DNA from: Cupriavidus sp. MP-37
GTDB lineage: Bacteria > Pseudomonadota > Gammaproteobacteria > Burkholderiales > Burkholderiaceae
Length of the DNA: 64,000 nucleotides
Assembly (NCBI RefSeq): GCF_020618415.1
Contig: NZ_CP085344.1
Location: 2,751,001-2,815,000, forward strand
Direction: 5' to 3'
Each line of letters starts with the position of its first letter. Position 1 is the stretch's first letter. Made by a program: the position numbers and the translations under genes. Shown here piece by piece: positions 37,844 through 47,401 of the stretch. The notes beneath the pieces are model-generated. The model was not told the DNA's origin. It saw nothing but the letters and a program-made list of their open reading frames with translations, and did no database searches.

Positions 37844-38212
37844 TTACATCACCATCATGTTGGCGTTCAGGTTGTGCATGATCCACAGCGAACCCGCCAC
37901 CACGATCACCAGGATCAGCGCCGTGAACAGCAGCGCGATCACGTTGCTGCGCTGTTCGGACGACGAGTCCAGGTGCAGGAAGTACTTCAGGTGCACGATC
38001 ATCTGGACCACGGCCATGCCCAGGATGGTCCACAGGATGGTGCCCTTGTCCATGGTGCCGTCCATCACGATCTTGAACGGGATCACGGTCAGGATCACCG
38101 CCAGGATGAAGCCGATCGCGTAGCCCTTGAAGCTGGCGTGGCCGCCAGCGTGGCTGTCGTGCGCGTGCGAGTCGTGGGCGCCGTGCGCCGCCGGTGCGTT
38201 GTGTTGTGCCAT
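37844..38212 (-). CDS. cyoD: Cytochrome o ubiquinol oxidase subunit IV CyoD
   Basis: A 122-residue small membrane subunit with three helices: GYAIGFILAVILTVIPFKIV, LGMAVVQMIVHLKYFLHLD, and the C-terminal ALLFTALILVIVVAGSLWIM. The His-rich N-terminus (AAHGAHDSHAHDSHAGGH) precedes the membrane part. It supports assembly of the CyoABC core. Its start shares a base with the cyoC stop. Confidence 0.95.
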   Translation of the reverse strand: MAQHNAPAAHGAHDSHAHDSHAGGHASFKGYAIGFILAVILTVIPFKIVMDGTMDKGTILWTILGMAVVQMIVHLKYFLHLDSSSEQRSNVIALLFTALILVIVVAGSLWIMHNLNANMMVM

Positions 38213-38850
38213 CACAGATGTCCCATCAGGTAGACCACGGTAAACACGCCGATCCAGACCACGTCCAGGAAGTGCCAGAACAGCGACAGGCACATCAGGC
38301 GCTTGCTGAGCGTCGGGGTAATGCCCTTCTTGCCCAGCTGCCACATCAGCACGATCATCCACAGCATGCCGCTGGCGACGTGCAGGCCGTGGGTGCCGAC
38401 CAGCGTGAAGAACGACGACAGGAACGCGCTGCGGCCCGGGCCGGCGCCTTCGGCGATCAGGTGGTGGAACTCATTGATTTCCATCGCCATGAACGCCAGG
38501 CCGAGCAGGAAGGTGATGCCGAGCCAGGTCTGCACGTGCTTGAGGCTGCGGTTCTGCAGCGAGATCATCGCCATGCCGTACGTGATCGACGAGAACAGCA
38601 GGATGAAGGTCTCCACCAGCACGTAGTTGAGCTCGAACAGCTCCTTCGCCGACGGGCCGCCTGCCACTTCGCCGCGCAGCACGGCGAAGGCCGCGAACAG
38701 CCCGGCGAAGATGATGCAGTCGCTCATCAGGTAGATCCAGAAGCCATACACCGTATTGGCACTGGTATCGTGGTGCGCATGGTCATGCGCGTCGGCGAGG
38801 GCCGATGCGCCTGCCTGCGCGGGGATGCGGTCTAGGACTTGAGTCGACAT
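38212..38850 (-). CDS. cyoC: Cytochrome o ubiquinol oxidase subunit III CyoC
   Basis: A 212-residue five-helix subunit of the heme-copper oxidase subunit III family. Visible: [55 protein letters not shown] and [18 protein letters not shown]. It starts 5 bases after cyoB ends. Confidence 0.96.
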   Translation of the reverse strand: MSTQVLDRIPAQAGASALADAHDHAHHDTSANTVYGFWIYLMSDCIIFAGLFAAFAVLRGEVAGGPSAKELFELNYVLVETFILLFSSITYGMAMISLQNRSLKHVQTWLGITFLLGLAFMAMEINEFHHLIAEGAGPGRSAFLSSFFTLVGTHGLHVASGMLWMIVLMWQLGKKGITPTLSKRLMCLSLFWHFLDVVWIGVFTVVYLMGHL

Positions 38851-38855
38851 GGTTC

Positions 38856-40832
38856 TCAGGCTTGCGAAGCAATGCGCTGCAGATGGCGCGTTTCGATCTG
38901 CTCGACCTCGGTGGCCGGCACGTAGTAGTCGATATGGTCGTCGTTGCTGCGGTGGATGAACGCCCAGATCATGCCCACCAGGCCAACGATGGCCAGCCAC
39001 CAGATATGCCAGGTCAGGGCAAAGCCGAACACCAGGCTGAAGGCGCCGATGATGAAGCCCGCGCCCGTGTTCTTGGGCATGTGGATCTTCTCGTAGCCTT
39101 CGGTCGGCAGGGTCTCGCCGCGGGCCTTCATGTCGGCGAACGCGTCCAGGTCACGCACCACCGGGGTGTGCGCGAAGTTGTAGAACGGCGGCGGCGACGA
39201 GGTGGCCCACTCCAGCGTGCGGCCGCCCCACGGGTCGCCGGTCACGTCGGCCAGCTGCTTGCGGTCGCGGATCGAGACGACGATCTGCAGCACCTGGAAG
39301 AAGATGCCCAGCGCGACGAACACCACGCCCACCACGGCCAGGTACAGCCACGGCGTCCAGGCCGGGTTGTCGGTGTGGTTCAGGCGGCGCGTCATGCCCA
39401 TCAGGCCCAGCACGTACAACGGCATGAAGGCGAAGTAGAAGCCCACCAGCCAGCACCAGAACGAAGCCTTGCCCAGGCGCTCGTTCAGCTTGAAGCCGAA
39501 CGCCTTCGGCCACCAGTAGGTGATGCCGGCCAGGTAGCCGAACAGCACGCCGCCGATGATCACGTTGTGGAAGTGGGCGATCAGGAACAGGCTGTTGTGC
39601 AGCACGAAGTCGGCCGCCGGCACCGCCATCAGCACGCCGGTCATGCCGCCGATCACGAAGGTGATCATGAAGCCCAGGGTCCACAGCACCGGCGAGGTCA
39701 TCTGCACGCGGCCGCGGTACATGGTGAACAGCCAGTTGAAGATCTTCACCCCGGTCGGGATGGAGATGATCATGGTGGTGATGCCGAAGAACGCGTTGAC
39801 GTTGGCGCCCGAGCCCATCGTGAAGAAGTGGTGCAGCCACACGATGAACGACAGCACCATGATCGCGGCGGTCGCGTACACCATGCCCTTGTAGCCGAAC
39901 AGCTTCTTGCCCGAGAACGTGGCGATGACTTCAGAGAAGATGCCGAACGCCGGCAGGATCAGGATGTACACCTCGGGGTGACCCCAGATCCAGATCAGGT
40001 TCACGTACATCATGGCGTTGCCGCCACCGTCGTTCGTGAAGAAGTGCATGCCGAGGTAGCGGTCCAGGCCCAGCAGCGCCAGGGTCACGGTCAGCACCGG
40101 GAAGGCGGCGACGATCAGCACGTTGGTGCACAGCGCGGTCCAGGTGAACACCGGCATGCGCATCAGCGTCATGCCAGGCGCGCGCATGCGCAGGATCGTC
40201 ACCAGGAAGTTCACGCCGGTCAGCAAGGTGCCAAGCCCCGAGATCTGCAAGCTCCAGAGGTAGTAGTCCACCCCTACGCCAGGGCTGTAGTCGATGCCCG
40301 ACAGCGGCGGGTACGCCAGCCAGCCGGTCTTGGCGAACTCGCCGACGCCCAGCGAGATGTTGACCAGCATGGCGCCCGCCACGAACAGCCAGAACGACAG
40401 CGTGTTCAGGAACGGGAAGGCCACGTCGCGCGCGCCGATCTGCAGCGGCACGACCAGGTTCATCAGGCCGGTCATCAGCGGCATGGCCACGAAGAAGATC
40501 ATGATCACGCCGTGGGCGGTGAAGATCTGGTCGTAGTGCTCGGGCGGCAGCACGCCGGTGGCGCCGTTGGTGGCCAGCGCCAGCTGGGTGCGCATCATGA
40601 CCGCGTCGGCGAAGCCGCGCAGCAGCATGATCAGCGCCACCAGGCAGTACATCACGCCGATCTTCTTGTGGTCGACGGACGTGAACCACTCGTTCCAGAG
40701 GTAGCCCCACTTCTTGAAATACGTGATCGCGCCCAGCAGCGCGGCACCGCCCACGGCGACACCGGCCAGCACGACCATGATGATCGGCTCATGAAACGGA
40801 ATCGCCGACAAACTCAACTTGCCAAACATCAT
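38856..40832 (-). CDS. cyoB: Cytochrome o ubiquinol oxidase subunit I CyoB
   Basis: A 658-residue catalytic subunit that oxidises ubiquinol, reduces oxygen to water and pumps protons. The histidine ligands are all present: [10 protein letters not shown] (low-spin heme), [12 protein letters not shown] with the His-Tyr cross-link pair, [10 protein letters not shown] (copper B) and [12 protein letters not shown] (both hemes). The 15-helix length matches the family. Tandem ATGs occur at 40832 and 40829. It is encoded between cyoA and cyoC. Confidence 0.97.
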   Translation of the reverse strand: MMFGKLSLSAIPFHEPIIMVVLAGVAVGGAALLGAITYFKKWGYLWNEWFTSVDHKKIGVMYCLVALIMLLRGFADAVMMRTQLALATNGATGVLPPEHYDQIFTAHGVIMIFFVAMPLMTGLMNLVVPLQIGARDVAFPFLNTLSFWLFVAGAMLVNISLGVGEFAKTGWLAYPPLSGIDYSPGVGVDYYLWSLQISGLGTLLTGVNFLVTILRMRAPGMTLMRMPVFTWTALCTNVLIVAAFPVLTVTLALLGLDRYLGMHFFTNDGGGNAMMYVNLIWIWGHPEVYILILPAFGIFSEVIATFSGKKLFGYKGMVYATAAIMVLSFIVWLHHFFTMGSGANVNAFFGITTMIISIPTGVKIFNWLFTMYRGRVQMTSPVLWTLGFMITFVIGGMTGVLMAVPAADFVLHNSLFLIAHFHNVIIGGVLFGYLAGITYWWPKAFGFKLNERLGKASFWCWLVGFYFAFMPLYVLGLMGMTRRLNHTDNPAWTPWLYLAVVGVVFVALGIFFQVLQIVVSIRDRKQLADVTGDPWGGRTLEWATSSPPPFYNFAHTPVVRDLDAFADMKARGETLPTEGYEKIHMPKNTGAGFIIGAFSLVFGFALTWHIWWLAIVGLVGMIWAFIHRSNDDHIDYYVPATEVEQIETRHLQRIASQA

Positions 40833-40843
40833 TGCTCCCAGGA

Positions 40844-41806
40844 TTACGCGCCTGCCGGCAGCGCGGCCGGCGTGGTCAAGGACAGCTGCTCTTCACCGAG
40901 GGTGTTGCGCGACGTGCAGATCGGGCCGCCCTTGAACCCGTCGGCGGCCAGTGCGGCGCCGCCGTGGCCCATGTACTTGTGCAGGATGTGGCGGAACAGC
41001 TGGTCTTCCACCTTGCCGTAGTACGCGACCGGCTCCTTCTCGCTCGGTTGTGCCAGCGTCTGGTAGCCATCGACGCCCAGTTCGGTCGACGAGGCGCGAA
41101 CCTTGGCCACCCACTGGTCGAACTCGTAGTTCGACATGGCGATGGCCTTGAACTTCATGCCCGAGAAGCCGCCGCCGCTGTAGTTGGCGGACACGCCGTC
41201 ATAGCTGCCGGCTTCGTTGGCGATCAGGTGGAGCTTGGTTTCCATCCCGGCCATGGCGTACACCTGGCTGCCCAGTTGCGGGATGAAGAACGAATTCATG
41301 ATCGAATCCGAGGTGATCTTGAAGTTCACCGGGGTGTCGACCGGGAAGGCGATCTGGTTGACGGTGGCGATCTTCAGTTCCGGATAGATGAACAGCCACT
41401 TCCAGTTCAGCGCCACCACTTCGACCGTGACCGGCTTCTTGCTCGATTCCAGCGGCTTGTACGGGTCGAGGTCGTGCGAGGACTTCCAGGTGATGATGCC
41501 CAGCGCGATGATGATCAGGCAGGGAATCAGCCACACCACCACTTCGATGGCGGTCGAGTGCGACCAGTCGGGTTCATAGCGTGCCGAGGTATTGCTGGCG
41601 CGGTACTTCCAGGCGAACACCAGCGTCAGCACGATCACCGGCACCACCACCAGCAGCATCAGCCAGGTGGCGATCAGGATGATGCCTTTGATGTCGACGC
41701 CGACCTGCCCCTTCGGGTCGAGCAGCGTCATGTTGCAGCCGGCGAGCAGGAGCAGGCCAAGGCAAGGCAGGAACCGCGTCCACCGCGGCAGTATGGGTTT
41801 CTTCAT
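40844..41806 (-). CDS. cyoA: Cytochrome o ubiquinol oxidase subunit II CyoA
   Basis: A 320-residue lipoprotein subunit with lipobox LLLLAGCN near residue 17, two membrane helices ([20 protein letters not shown] and [18 protein letters not shown]), then a periplasmic cupredoxin-like domain. The copper A ligands of cytochrome c oxidases are absent, as expected for a quinol oxidase. Start at 41806 (MKKPILPRW) gives a proper lipoprotein signal; a longer frame was rejected. No cyoE heme-O synthase gene lies downstream, so it must be elsewhere. Confidence 0.96.
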   Translation of the reverse strand: MKKPILPRWTRFLPCLGLLLLAGCNMTLLDPKGQVGVDIKGIILIATWLMLLVVVPVIVLTLVFAWKYRASNTSARYEPDWSHSTAIEVVVWLIPCLIIIALGIITWKSSHDLDPYKPLESSKKPVTVEVVALNWKWLFIYPELKIATVNQIAFPVDTPVNFKITSDSIMNSFFIPQLGSQVYAMAGMETKLHLIANEAGSYDGVSANYSGGGFSGMKFKAIAMSNYEFDQWVAKVRASSTELGVDGYQTLAQPSEKEPVAYYGKVEDQLFRHILHKYMGHGGAALAADGFKGGPICTSRNTLGEEQLSLTTPAALPAGA

Positions 41807-42320
41807 GTCACGACTGGTTTGGTTACACCGCGCTTTGGGCAAAAGCGTGGCTAAACCGCCTGATGCTCGCGCAAGAGGCGTGGGGCTATGGGAAAACCGG
41901 AAGGACGTGTCCTTAGCTGGCGTTGCGGTCGGGCGGCGGATCTAACGCCGAAGGACCATGCGGCCTTGCAACGCCATGAACACGGAAGGACAACTGACTG
42001 CGCGCGCTGCAGGCCCTGTGGGACCTTGCCGGCGCTGCGGCACCTGGTGGCCGAAACCGCGAACGGTCCCGGCTCAGTACAGCGGCCGGGTAGCGTTGGA
42101 ATACGAGGCTTTTGCGCCTCCCGACGGACCTGCCATCAGGGCAGGCGCAGTTTTCGGCCGGGGAGCGCAACACGTAAAACATCGTGGGCGCGACTGTACC
42201 GCAACGCAACATTAGGGGTAAACCCAACGCCACGGAACACACTGTTCATTTAAACGGACAATCAGCAGCTTGGTGCACTGCGCCGTCTTTGATCCACGTC
42301 AACATCACAAAAACGCAGTT
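41807..42320. other. Long non-coding gap upstream of cyoA
   Basis: This 514-base stretch holds the cyo upstream region. No credible coding region was found: small open frames lack ribosome sites and family features. An FNR-like box lies at 42289-42302. A firm sigma-70 promoter could not be assigned by eye. Confidence 0.6.
42289..42302. promoter_or_regulatory. FNR/Anr-like box upstream of cyoABCD
   Basis: TTGATCCACGTCAA matches TTGAT-N4-ATCAA at 9 of 10 positions. It is ~480 bases upstream of cyoA. Oxygen-responsive control of cyo genes is well known in other bacteria; assignment here is inference. Confidence 0.5.
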
Positions 42321-42352
42321 AAATATGCAGAAAGCCGCGCTTTGCGCGGCTT
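42321..42352 (-). terminator. Terminator after the MaoC gene pair
   Basis: A perfect 9-bp stem AAGCCGCGC / GCGCGGCTT with a 3-base loop is followed on the minus strand by a moderately T-rich tail. It lies 60 bases after the MaoC stop codon. Confidence 0.7.
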
Positions 42353-42411
42353 CCCGGGGTGCGACACAACGCTGTGGCATATTGTCGCAGTGCCGCAAGC
42401 GGCGCCGCAAC

Positions 42412-42888
42412 TTAGCCGTAGCGGCGGGTAATGGACTCGGCAATGCACACCGGCCGCTCGCTGCCCTCGCGCTCCACCGTAACCTCCCAGGTGGACTGCG
42501 CGCCGACCAGTTCGGGCGACTTCGGCAGCGGGTCAAGGCGCTCGACCTTGAGCAGCTTGATGCGCGCGCGCAGCTTGCTGCCCACCGGCACCGGTGCCGT
42601 GAAGCGCACCCGGTTCAGCCCGTAGTTGACGCCGATCTTGGACGGCATGCTGAGCGCGTTGTGCATGAACTTGGGCAGCAGCGACAGCGTCAGGAAGCCG
42701 TGGGCGATCGGGCCGCCATAGGGCGATTCCTTTTTCGCGCGCTCCACGTCGATGTGGATCCACTGGTGATCGCCGGTGGCCTCGGCGAACTGGTTGACCT
42801 GCTGCTGGGTCACCTCGATCCAGTCGCTGACCGCGACTTCCTGGCCCTGCAGCCCTTCCAGTTCTTCCAGCGTTGCGATGGTACGCAT
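42412..42888 (-). CDS. MaoC-family (R)-specific enoyl-CoA hydratase-like protein
   Basis: A 158-residue single hot-dog protein. The hydratase-2 motif appears as FAEATGDHQWIHIDVERAK, with catalytic Asp and His, then GPIAHGFLTLSLLPKF. This matches the NodN/MaoC subgroup that hydrates 2-enoyl-CoA or enoyl-acyl intermediates. It lies downstream of another MaoC gene, 32 bases apart, and of two acyl-CoA dehydrogenases, so it likely performs the hydration step of an acyl-CoA pathway. Confidence 0.9.
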   Translation of the reverse strand: MRTIATLEELEGLQGQEVAVSDWIEVTQQQVNQFAEATGDHQWIHIDVERAKKESPYGGPIAHGFLTLSLLPKFMHNALSMPSKIGVNYGLNRVRFTAPVPVGSKLRARIKLLKVERLDPLPKSPELVGAQSTWEVTVEREGSERPVCIAESITRRYG

Positions 42889-42920
42889 GTCAATCGTCTC
42901 CTCGTGACGGTTAAGTGTGG

Positions 42921-43364
42921 TTACGCCGGCCGGCGGCCGTACATGCCCATGCCCTTGACGGTGCACACCAGCTCGCCGCGCTGGTTGGTGGCCTCCCACT
43001 GGGTGTGCACGATGCCGCGGTCGGGCTTGGACTGCGACGGGCGGGTGTCGAGCACGTTCAGCACCACCGTCAGCGTGTCGCCGGCATAGACCGGCTTGAG
43101 CCAGCGGATCTCGTCGACGCCGGGCGAGCCCATGCTGGCCGACTTGCCGGTGGTGCTCAGCACCAGCAGGCGCATCATGATCGAGCATGTCATCCAGCCG
43201 CTCGAGATCAGCCCGCCGTAGATACTGTTGGCGGCGGCTTCCTTGTCGATATGGAACGGCTGCGGATCGTACTGGCGCGCGAAGTTCAGGATCTCTTCCT
43301 CGGTGACGAGGTAGGAGCCCAGCTCGCGCCGGCTGCCGACTTCAAAATCTTCGAAATACAGCAT
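42921..43364 (-). CDS. MaoC-family dehydratase-like protein
   Basis: A 147-residue hot-dog protein. [17 protein letters not shown] has the catalytic Asp-Pro-Gln-Pro-His-His-type pattern (D and H kept), followed by [19 protein letters not shown]. It differs enough from the adjacent MaoC protein that they may form a heterodimer or serve different chain types. It is the first gene after a terminator that separates it from the upstream acyl-CoA dehydrogenases. Confidence 0.9.
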   Translation of the reverse strand: MLYFEDFEVGSRRELGSYLVTEEEILNFARQYDPQPFHIDKEAAANSIYGGLISSGWMTCSIMMRLLVLSTTGKSASMGSPGVDEIRWLKPVYAGDTLTVVLNVLDTRPSQSKPDRGIVHTQWEATNQRGELVCTVKGMGMYGRRPA

Positions 43365-43474
43365 CGGTTGTCTACTCCGTTGTGGTTGGCCATGGCCTTG
43401 TGTTGAGGATGATCGCATGCCTGCCAGGACCGGATGTCCGTATTTGCCGAACCCGCCCCTAACATCTCGCAAAG

Positions 43475-43511
43475 AAAAAACCGCGCCAAGGCCTGGGGCC
43501 TATGGCGCGGT
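43475..43511 (-). terminator. Terminator after the acyl-CoA dehydrogenase pair
   Basis: A 9-bp stem ACCGCGCCA / TGGCGCGGT with a 14-base loop is followed on the minus strand by a T-run (43475-43480). It separates the dehydrogenase transcript from the MaoC pair. The surrounding 347-base gap (43365-43711) otherwise holds only a REP pair. Confidence 0.82.
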
Positions 43512-43547
43512 CAGGATGCTGGATGTAAGCCGCCGCCGCTGGCGGAC

Positions 43548-43680
43548 GCTCCCCTCTCCCGCGAAGTGGGAGAGGGGTGGGGGTGAGGGCGGGAGCGTCG
43601 ACGAAGTACCGTCCGTCGGTATGCCTGCGCCCGCCCTCACCCCCTGCCCCTCTCCCGCAAGCGGGCGAGGGGAGCAAACC
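43548..43680. repeat. Composite REP pair with conserved linker
   Basis: Inverted palindromes lie at 43548-43590 and 43633-43680. The 42-base linker has GGAGCGTCGACGAAGT and CGGTATGCC, nearly the same as at 10701. The second core has one mismatch (GCGGGCGAGG). Confidence 0.87.
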
Positions 43681-43711
43681 AGCGGTGTGCATCGCTTCCC
43701 GGCAAACTGAG

Positions 43712-44830
43712 TCAGGCAGCTTCCTGGAACCCCGGCTGGGCGGCAAACCTGCCCAGGTGATGGTCCACGTCGCCGAAGGTAGTGTTGATCATGGTCAGCC
43801 GCTTGAACATGTGCGCGGCCGGCAGTTCGTTGGTCACGCCCATGCCGCCGTGGATCTGCACCGCCTCCTGGCCGACCGTGCGCGCGGCCTGCCCCACGCG
43901 CGCCTTGGCGGCGGACACGTAGCGGCGGCGCTGTTCCGGCGTCGCTTCCTCGAAGCGCGCCGCGGCCAGCAGCGTGATCGAGCGCGACTGCTCGGCGTGG
44001 ATGAACATCTCGACCATGCGGTGCTGCAGCGCCTGGAAGCGCGCGATCGGCACGCCGAACTGCTGGCGCGTCTTGGCGTATTCGAGCGTCGCGGCGTTGA
44101 GCGTGTCCATCACGCCGACGGCCTCGGCACACAGCAGCACCGCGGCGTAGTCGGCCACCTGCTCGACCAGCGCGAAAGCCTTGCCGGCCTCGCCCAGCAA
44201 TTGCGCCGGTGCGTCCTGGAAGGTGATATCGGCGGCGCGCAGGTTGTCGATGGTGCGGTAGTCCTTGATGCTGACGCCGGCACCCTTAGCATCCACCAGG
44301 AACAGCGAGATGCCATCCTGGTCGGCTTCGCCGCCGCTGCTGCGCGCCGACACGATCAGCCGGTCGGCCTGGCCGCCGTGCACCACCACGGTCTTGCGGC
44401 CGTTGAGCTTGCCGTCGCGGGCGGTGACGCGCACGTGGTTCAGCTCATAGCGCGCCTGCGGCTCGTTGAAGGCCACCGCCAGCTTCAGCTCGCCGCCGGC
44501 CACCTGCTCCAGCAGCGCGTCCTGGCCGCCGGCCAGGCCCAGGGCGTAGGCGCCCACCACGGTCGCGAGGTACGGCTCGACGATCAGGCCGCGGCCCAGT
44601 TCCTGCTGCACCACCATCATGTCGAGCGCCTTGCCGGCAAAGCCGCCCTGCGCTTCCGGCACCGGCAGCGCGGTCAGGCCGAGCTCGGCCAGCGCGCCCC
44701 ATGCGGCCTCGCCATAGCCGGCGGCGCTCTCGTAGCGCTTCTTGCGCTCTTCGAAGCCATAGTCCTTGTCGATGAAACGGCGCACGGCGTCGGCCAGCTG
44801 CTTCTGTTCGTCGCTGAGATTGAAGTTCAT
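43712..44830 (-). CDS. Acyl-CoA dehydrogenase family protein
   Basis: A 372-residue flavoenzyme. The N-terminal helical domain begins MNFNLSDEQKQLADAVRRFI. The C-terminal helices have QVADYAAVLLCAEAVGVMD, TRQQFGVPIARFQALQHRMV and AVQIHGGMGVTNELPAAHMF. It is divergent enough from its neighbour that the two may form a heteromeric dehydrogenase, a pattern seen in steroid and acyl-CoA degradation in actinobacteria and proteobacteria. It starts 13 bases after the upstream dehydrogenase gene. Confidence 0.9.
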   Translation of the reverse strand: MNFNLSDEQKQLADAVRRFIDKDYGFEERKKRYESAAGYGEAAWGALAELGLTALPVPEAQGGFAGKALDMMVVQQELGRGLIVEPYLATVVGAYALGLAGGQDALLEQVAGGELKLAVAFNEPQARYELNHVRVTARDGKLNGRKTVVVHGGQADRLIVSARSSGGEADQDGISLFLVDAKGAGVSIKDYRTIDNLRAADITFQDAPAQLLGEAGKAFALVEQVADYAAVLLCAEAVGVMDTLNAATLEYAKTRQQFGVPIARFQALQHRMVEMFIHAEQSRSITLLAAARFEEATPEQRRRYVSAAKARVGQAARTVGQEAVQIHGGMGVTNELPAAHMFKRLTMINTTFGDVDHHLGRFAAQPGFQEAA

Positions 44831-44843
44831 GATGCGTGTCTCC

Positions 44844-46046
44844 TCACAGCCCCAGAATCATCTGGCTGATGATGTTCTTCTGAATTTCGTTGGACCCGCC
44901 GTAGATGGAGGTCTTGCGATAGTTGAAGTAGTACGCGGCCAGCGGCGCGGCGTCGTCGTAGCCGGTGACAGCGTGCTCGGTCTCGCACTCCAGGTACGCG
45001 GTGTCGAACGGCTGCGCGTACGGGCCGACCGCCTCGACCATCAGTTCGGTCAGCATTTGCTGGATCTCGGTGCCCTTGATCTTCAGCATCGAGGCCTCGG
45101 GGCCGGGGCCCTTGCCCGCCGCTTCGCTCGACACCACGCGCAGCACGGTGATCTCCAGCGCCATCAGTTCGATTTCCAGCGCGGCCACCTTGGCGCCGAA
45201 CACCGGGTCTTCCAGCAACGGCTTGCCGTTCTTCTGCTGCTGGCGCGCCACGCGTTTGAGGAAGCCCAGCTCGCGCTTGGAATTGCCGACGCGGGCAATG
45301 CCGGTGCGCTCATGGCCGAGCAGGTACTTGGCGTAGGTCCAGCCCTTGTTCTCTTCGCCGACGCGGTTCTCGACCGGCACCTTGACGTTGTCGAAGAAGA
45401 CTTCGTTCACCTCATGCTCTTCGTCGAGCATGATGATCGGGCGCACGGTGATGCCCGGGGTCTTCATGTCGATCAGCAGGAACGAGATGCCCTCCTGCTT
45501 CTTGGCCTCGGGATCGGTGCGCACCAGGCAGAAGATCATGTCGGCGTGCTGGCCGAGCGTGGTCCAGGTCTTCTGGCCGTTGACGATGTAATGCTTGCCG
45601 TCCGAAGTCAGCTCGGCGCGGGTCTTCAGCGAGGCCAGGTCGGAACCCGAGCCCGGCTCCGAATAGCCCTGGCACCACCAGTCGGTGCAGTCGAGGATGC
45701 GCGGCAGGTAGTACGACTTCTGCTGTTCGTTGCCGTACTTCATGATCACCGGCGCGACCATCGCCACGCCGAACGGCAGCACGCCGGGCGCGCCGACGCG
45801 GGCATTCTCTTCGTCCCAGATATGGCGCTGGGTGGCGTTCCAGCCGGTGCCGCCGTACTGCACCGGCCAGTGCGGCGCCGACCAGCCCTTGCCAGCCAGG
45901 ATCTTGTGCCAGCGCACGAGGTCGTCGCGGTTCGGACGGCGGTGGTTGAGAATCTTGCTGCGGATGTCCGCCGGCAAGTTGGCTTCGAGCCAGCTACGCA
46001 CTTCCTCGCGGAAGGCATCGTCGGACGCCGAGTAGTTGAGATCCAT
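44844..46046 (-). CDS. Acyl-CoA dehydrogenase family protein
   Basis: A 400-residue flavoenzyme that would transfer electrons to ETF. Visible: WCQGYSEPGSGSDLASLKTR (FAD loop), YIVNGQKTWTTLGQHADMIF, and NYRKTSIYGGSNEIQKNIIS at the C-terminus, where family members bind FAD across the dimer. The start at 46046 (MDLNYSASDDAFREEVR) fits the family. It lies 93 bases after the DUF1178 gene and is followed by a second dehydrogenase gene. Confidence 0.92.
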   Translation of the reverse strand: MDLNYSASDDAFREEVRSWLEANLPADIRSKILNHRRPNRDDLVRWHKILAGKGWSAPHWPVQYGGTGWNATQRHIWDEENARVGAPGVLPFGVAMVAPVIMKYGNEQQKSYYLPRILDCTDWWCQGYSEPGSGSDLASLKTRAELTSDGKHYIVNGQKTWTTLGQHADMIFCLVRTDPEAKKQEGISFLLIDMKTPGITVRPIIMLDEEHEVNEVFFDNVKVPVENRVGEENKGWTYAKYLLGHERTGIARVGNSKRELGFLKRVARQQQKNGKPLLEDPVFGAKVAALEIELMALEITVLRVVSSEAAGKGPGPEASMLKIKGTEIQQMLTELMVEAVGPYAQPFDTAYLECETEHAVTGYDDAAPLAAYYFNYRKTSIYGGSNEIQKNIISQMILGL

Positions 46047-46139
46047 GCCCGTCTCCAGTGGTGCCGGCATGGCGCAGGCCGCCGGCGGTTTGTTCTGCCT
46101 GCGCGTCATGCGCCGACAGCAACGGGCACACGACGCAAT

Positions 46140-46586
46140 TCAGTGAGCCGTCTGCTTCAGCGCATCCGGCACCACGAGCGGAAAGGTCTCGATGCCCTCC
46201 TCGGCCAGCGCCTGCACTTCTTCCGGCGAGGCCGAACCGCGGATGCCGCGTTCCGGCGCCTCGTCATAGTGCATGCGCCTTGCCTCCTCGGCAAAGCGGT
46301 CGCCAACGTCCTCGGTCTGCGCCAGCACCTGCTTCACTGCCTTCATATAGAGCGCTTGCAGTGTCACCGGTGCGGCGGCCGGCTGCGCCGGCCTGGACTT
46401 GCCCTCGCGCGCGGTCGCACCCGACAGGTTCAGGCGCGGCGCACTGGGCAGCCGGGTCACGGCGTGGTCGCCACAGACCGGGCATTGGACCAGGTCACGC
46501 GAGATTTGCGACTGCGCCTCTTCCTCCGAGGCAAACCAGCCCTCGAAACGATGGTCATGCGCGCAGCGCAGGTCGAGCACCTTCAT
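46140..46586 (-). CDS. DUF1178 family protein
   Basis: A 148-residue protein of unknown function. The N-terminal zinc-ribbon-like part shows LRCAHDHRFEGWFAS and VQCPVCGDHAVTRLPSAPRL (two Cys pairs). The C-terminal part has DVGDRFAEEARRMHYDEAPE and RGIRGSASPEEVQALAEEGI, the conserved DUF1178 block. It is the first gene of the acyl-CoA dehydrogenase unit and carries the TetR-like operator in its promoter. Confidence 0.92.
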   Translation of the reverse strand: MKVLDLRCAHDHRFEGWFASEEEAQSQISRDLVQCPVCGDHAVTRLPSAPRLNLSGATAREGKSRPAQPAAAPVTLQALYMKAVKQVLAQTEDVGDRFAEEARRMHYDEAPERGIRGSASPEEVQALAEEGIETFPLVVPDALKQTAH

Positions 46587-46603
46587 GATCTTTCCAGCCC
46601 GTC

Positions 46604-46671
46604 AAAAGCTATATTATCCGCGAATCCAAATTTTGTGAACGGTCGTGCTAAATTTTTTAGAACGACCGTTC
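46604..46671 (-). promoter_or_regulatory. Sigma-70 promoter with paired TetR-like operators
   Basis: On the minus strand a -35 TTCACA (46634-46639) and -10 TAATAT (46611-46616) are 17 bases apart, with a start near 46604. GAACGACCGTTC (46660-46671, palindrome GAACG-N2-CGTTC) and GAACGGTCGTGC (46637-46648, one mismatch) lie 23 bases apart, the second overlapping the -35. Such short spaced palindromes are typical TetR-family operators, and TetR repressors often govern acyl-CoA genes. The regulator is not in the window. Confidence 0.62.
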
Positions 46672-46703
46672 GGAACTCCGCTGCGGCGCCTTCGCCGCCC
46701 GGC

Positions 46704-47357
46704 TCACCATTGTGCTGTGCCATACGCCGGCATGGGTTGTTCGCCCGGCTGCCAAGCTCCCGAGATCACTTTTTCCAGCCAGAACGCCCCGATGATGGTC
46801 TTCACGTCGGTGATGCGGCCGCCGCGGACCCAGTCGATCACCTGTCCCGCCGGTGCAATGAAGGTTTCCAGGAACTCGCCGTCGTCGAGCTGCGCCTCGC
46901 CGTGCGTCAGGTCACGCGCCAGCAGGATATCGATGAACTCGGTCGAATACGAAATGACGGGATGGATGCGGGTCAGGTAGTCCCAGCGCGCGGCGCGGTA
47001 GCCGGTTTCCTCGAGCAGCTCGCGTTCGCCGCAGCGCTGCGCGCCCTCTTCGGGGTCGAGCTTGCCTGCCGGGAATTCGACCATCACCTCGCCCACCGGG
47101 TAGCGGAACTGGCGCTCCAGCAGCACGCTACCGTCGTCGAACAGCGGGATCATCATCACCGCGCCGGGATGGACCACGTACTCGCGCCCGGTCTGCTTGC
47201 CGTCGGGCAGCCTGACGATGTCCTGCTTGAGGGTAAGGAACTTGCCGCGATGGACCGTGGCCGACGCCACGCACACTTCCTTCAGTGCGTCGTCGTTCCC
47301 GGACAGGCCGGCGGATGCGGCGGGAAGTTGGGTACCGCGTTGGATCTTGTCGGTCAT
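46704..47357 (-). CDS. NUDIX hydrolase, ADP-ribose pyrophosphatase-like
   Basis: A 217-residue enzyme. The Nudix box is intact: GKLDPEEGAQRCGERELLEE followed by TGYRA. QDIVRLPDGKQTGREYVVHP and VMMIPLFDDGSVLLERQFRY are typical of the NudF/ADP-sugar diphosphatase group. It hydrolyses ADP-ribose-like nucleotide sugars. It lies 44 bases downstream of the DUF2818 gene and is probably the tail of the nuo transcript. Confidence 0.9.
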   Translation of the reverse strand: MTDKIQRGTQLPAASAGLSGNDDALKEVCVASATVHRGKFLTLKQDIVRLPDGKQTGREYVVHPGAVMMIPLFDDGSVLLERQFRYPVGEVMVEFPAGKLDPEEGAQRCGERELLEETGYRAARWDYLTRIHPVISYSTEFIDILLARDLTHGEAQLDDGEFLETFIAPAGQVIDWVRGGRITDVKTIIGAFWLEKVISGAWQPGEQPMPAYGTAQW

Positions 47358-47401
47358 GGACGCTCCGGATCAGGCAGGGCCCGGCGCCGACAAGACCGGC
47401 T

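Noticed and set aside
41945..42242. Small open frames in the cyoA upstream gap
   Set aside because: No ribosome sites, no family features and skewed composition; treated as non-coding.
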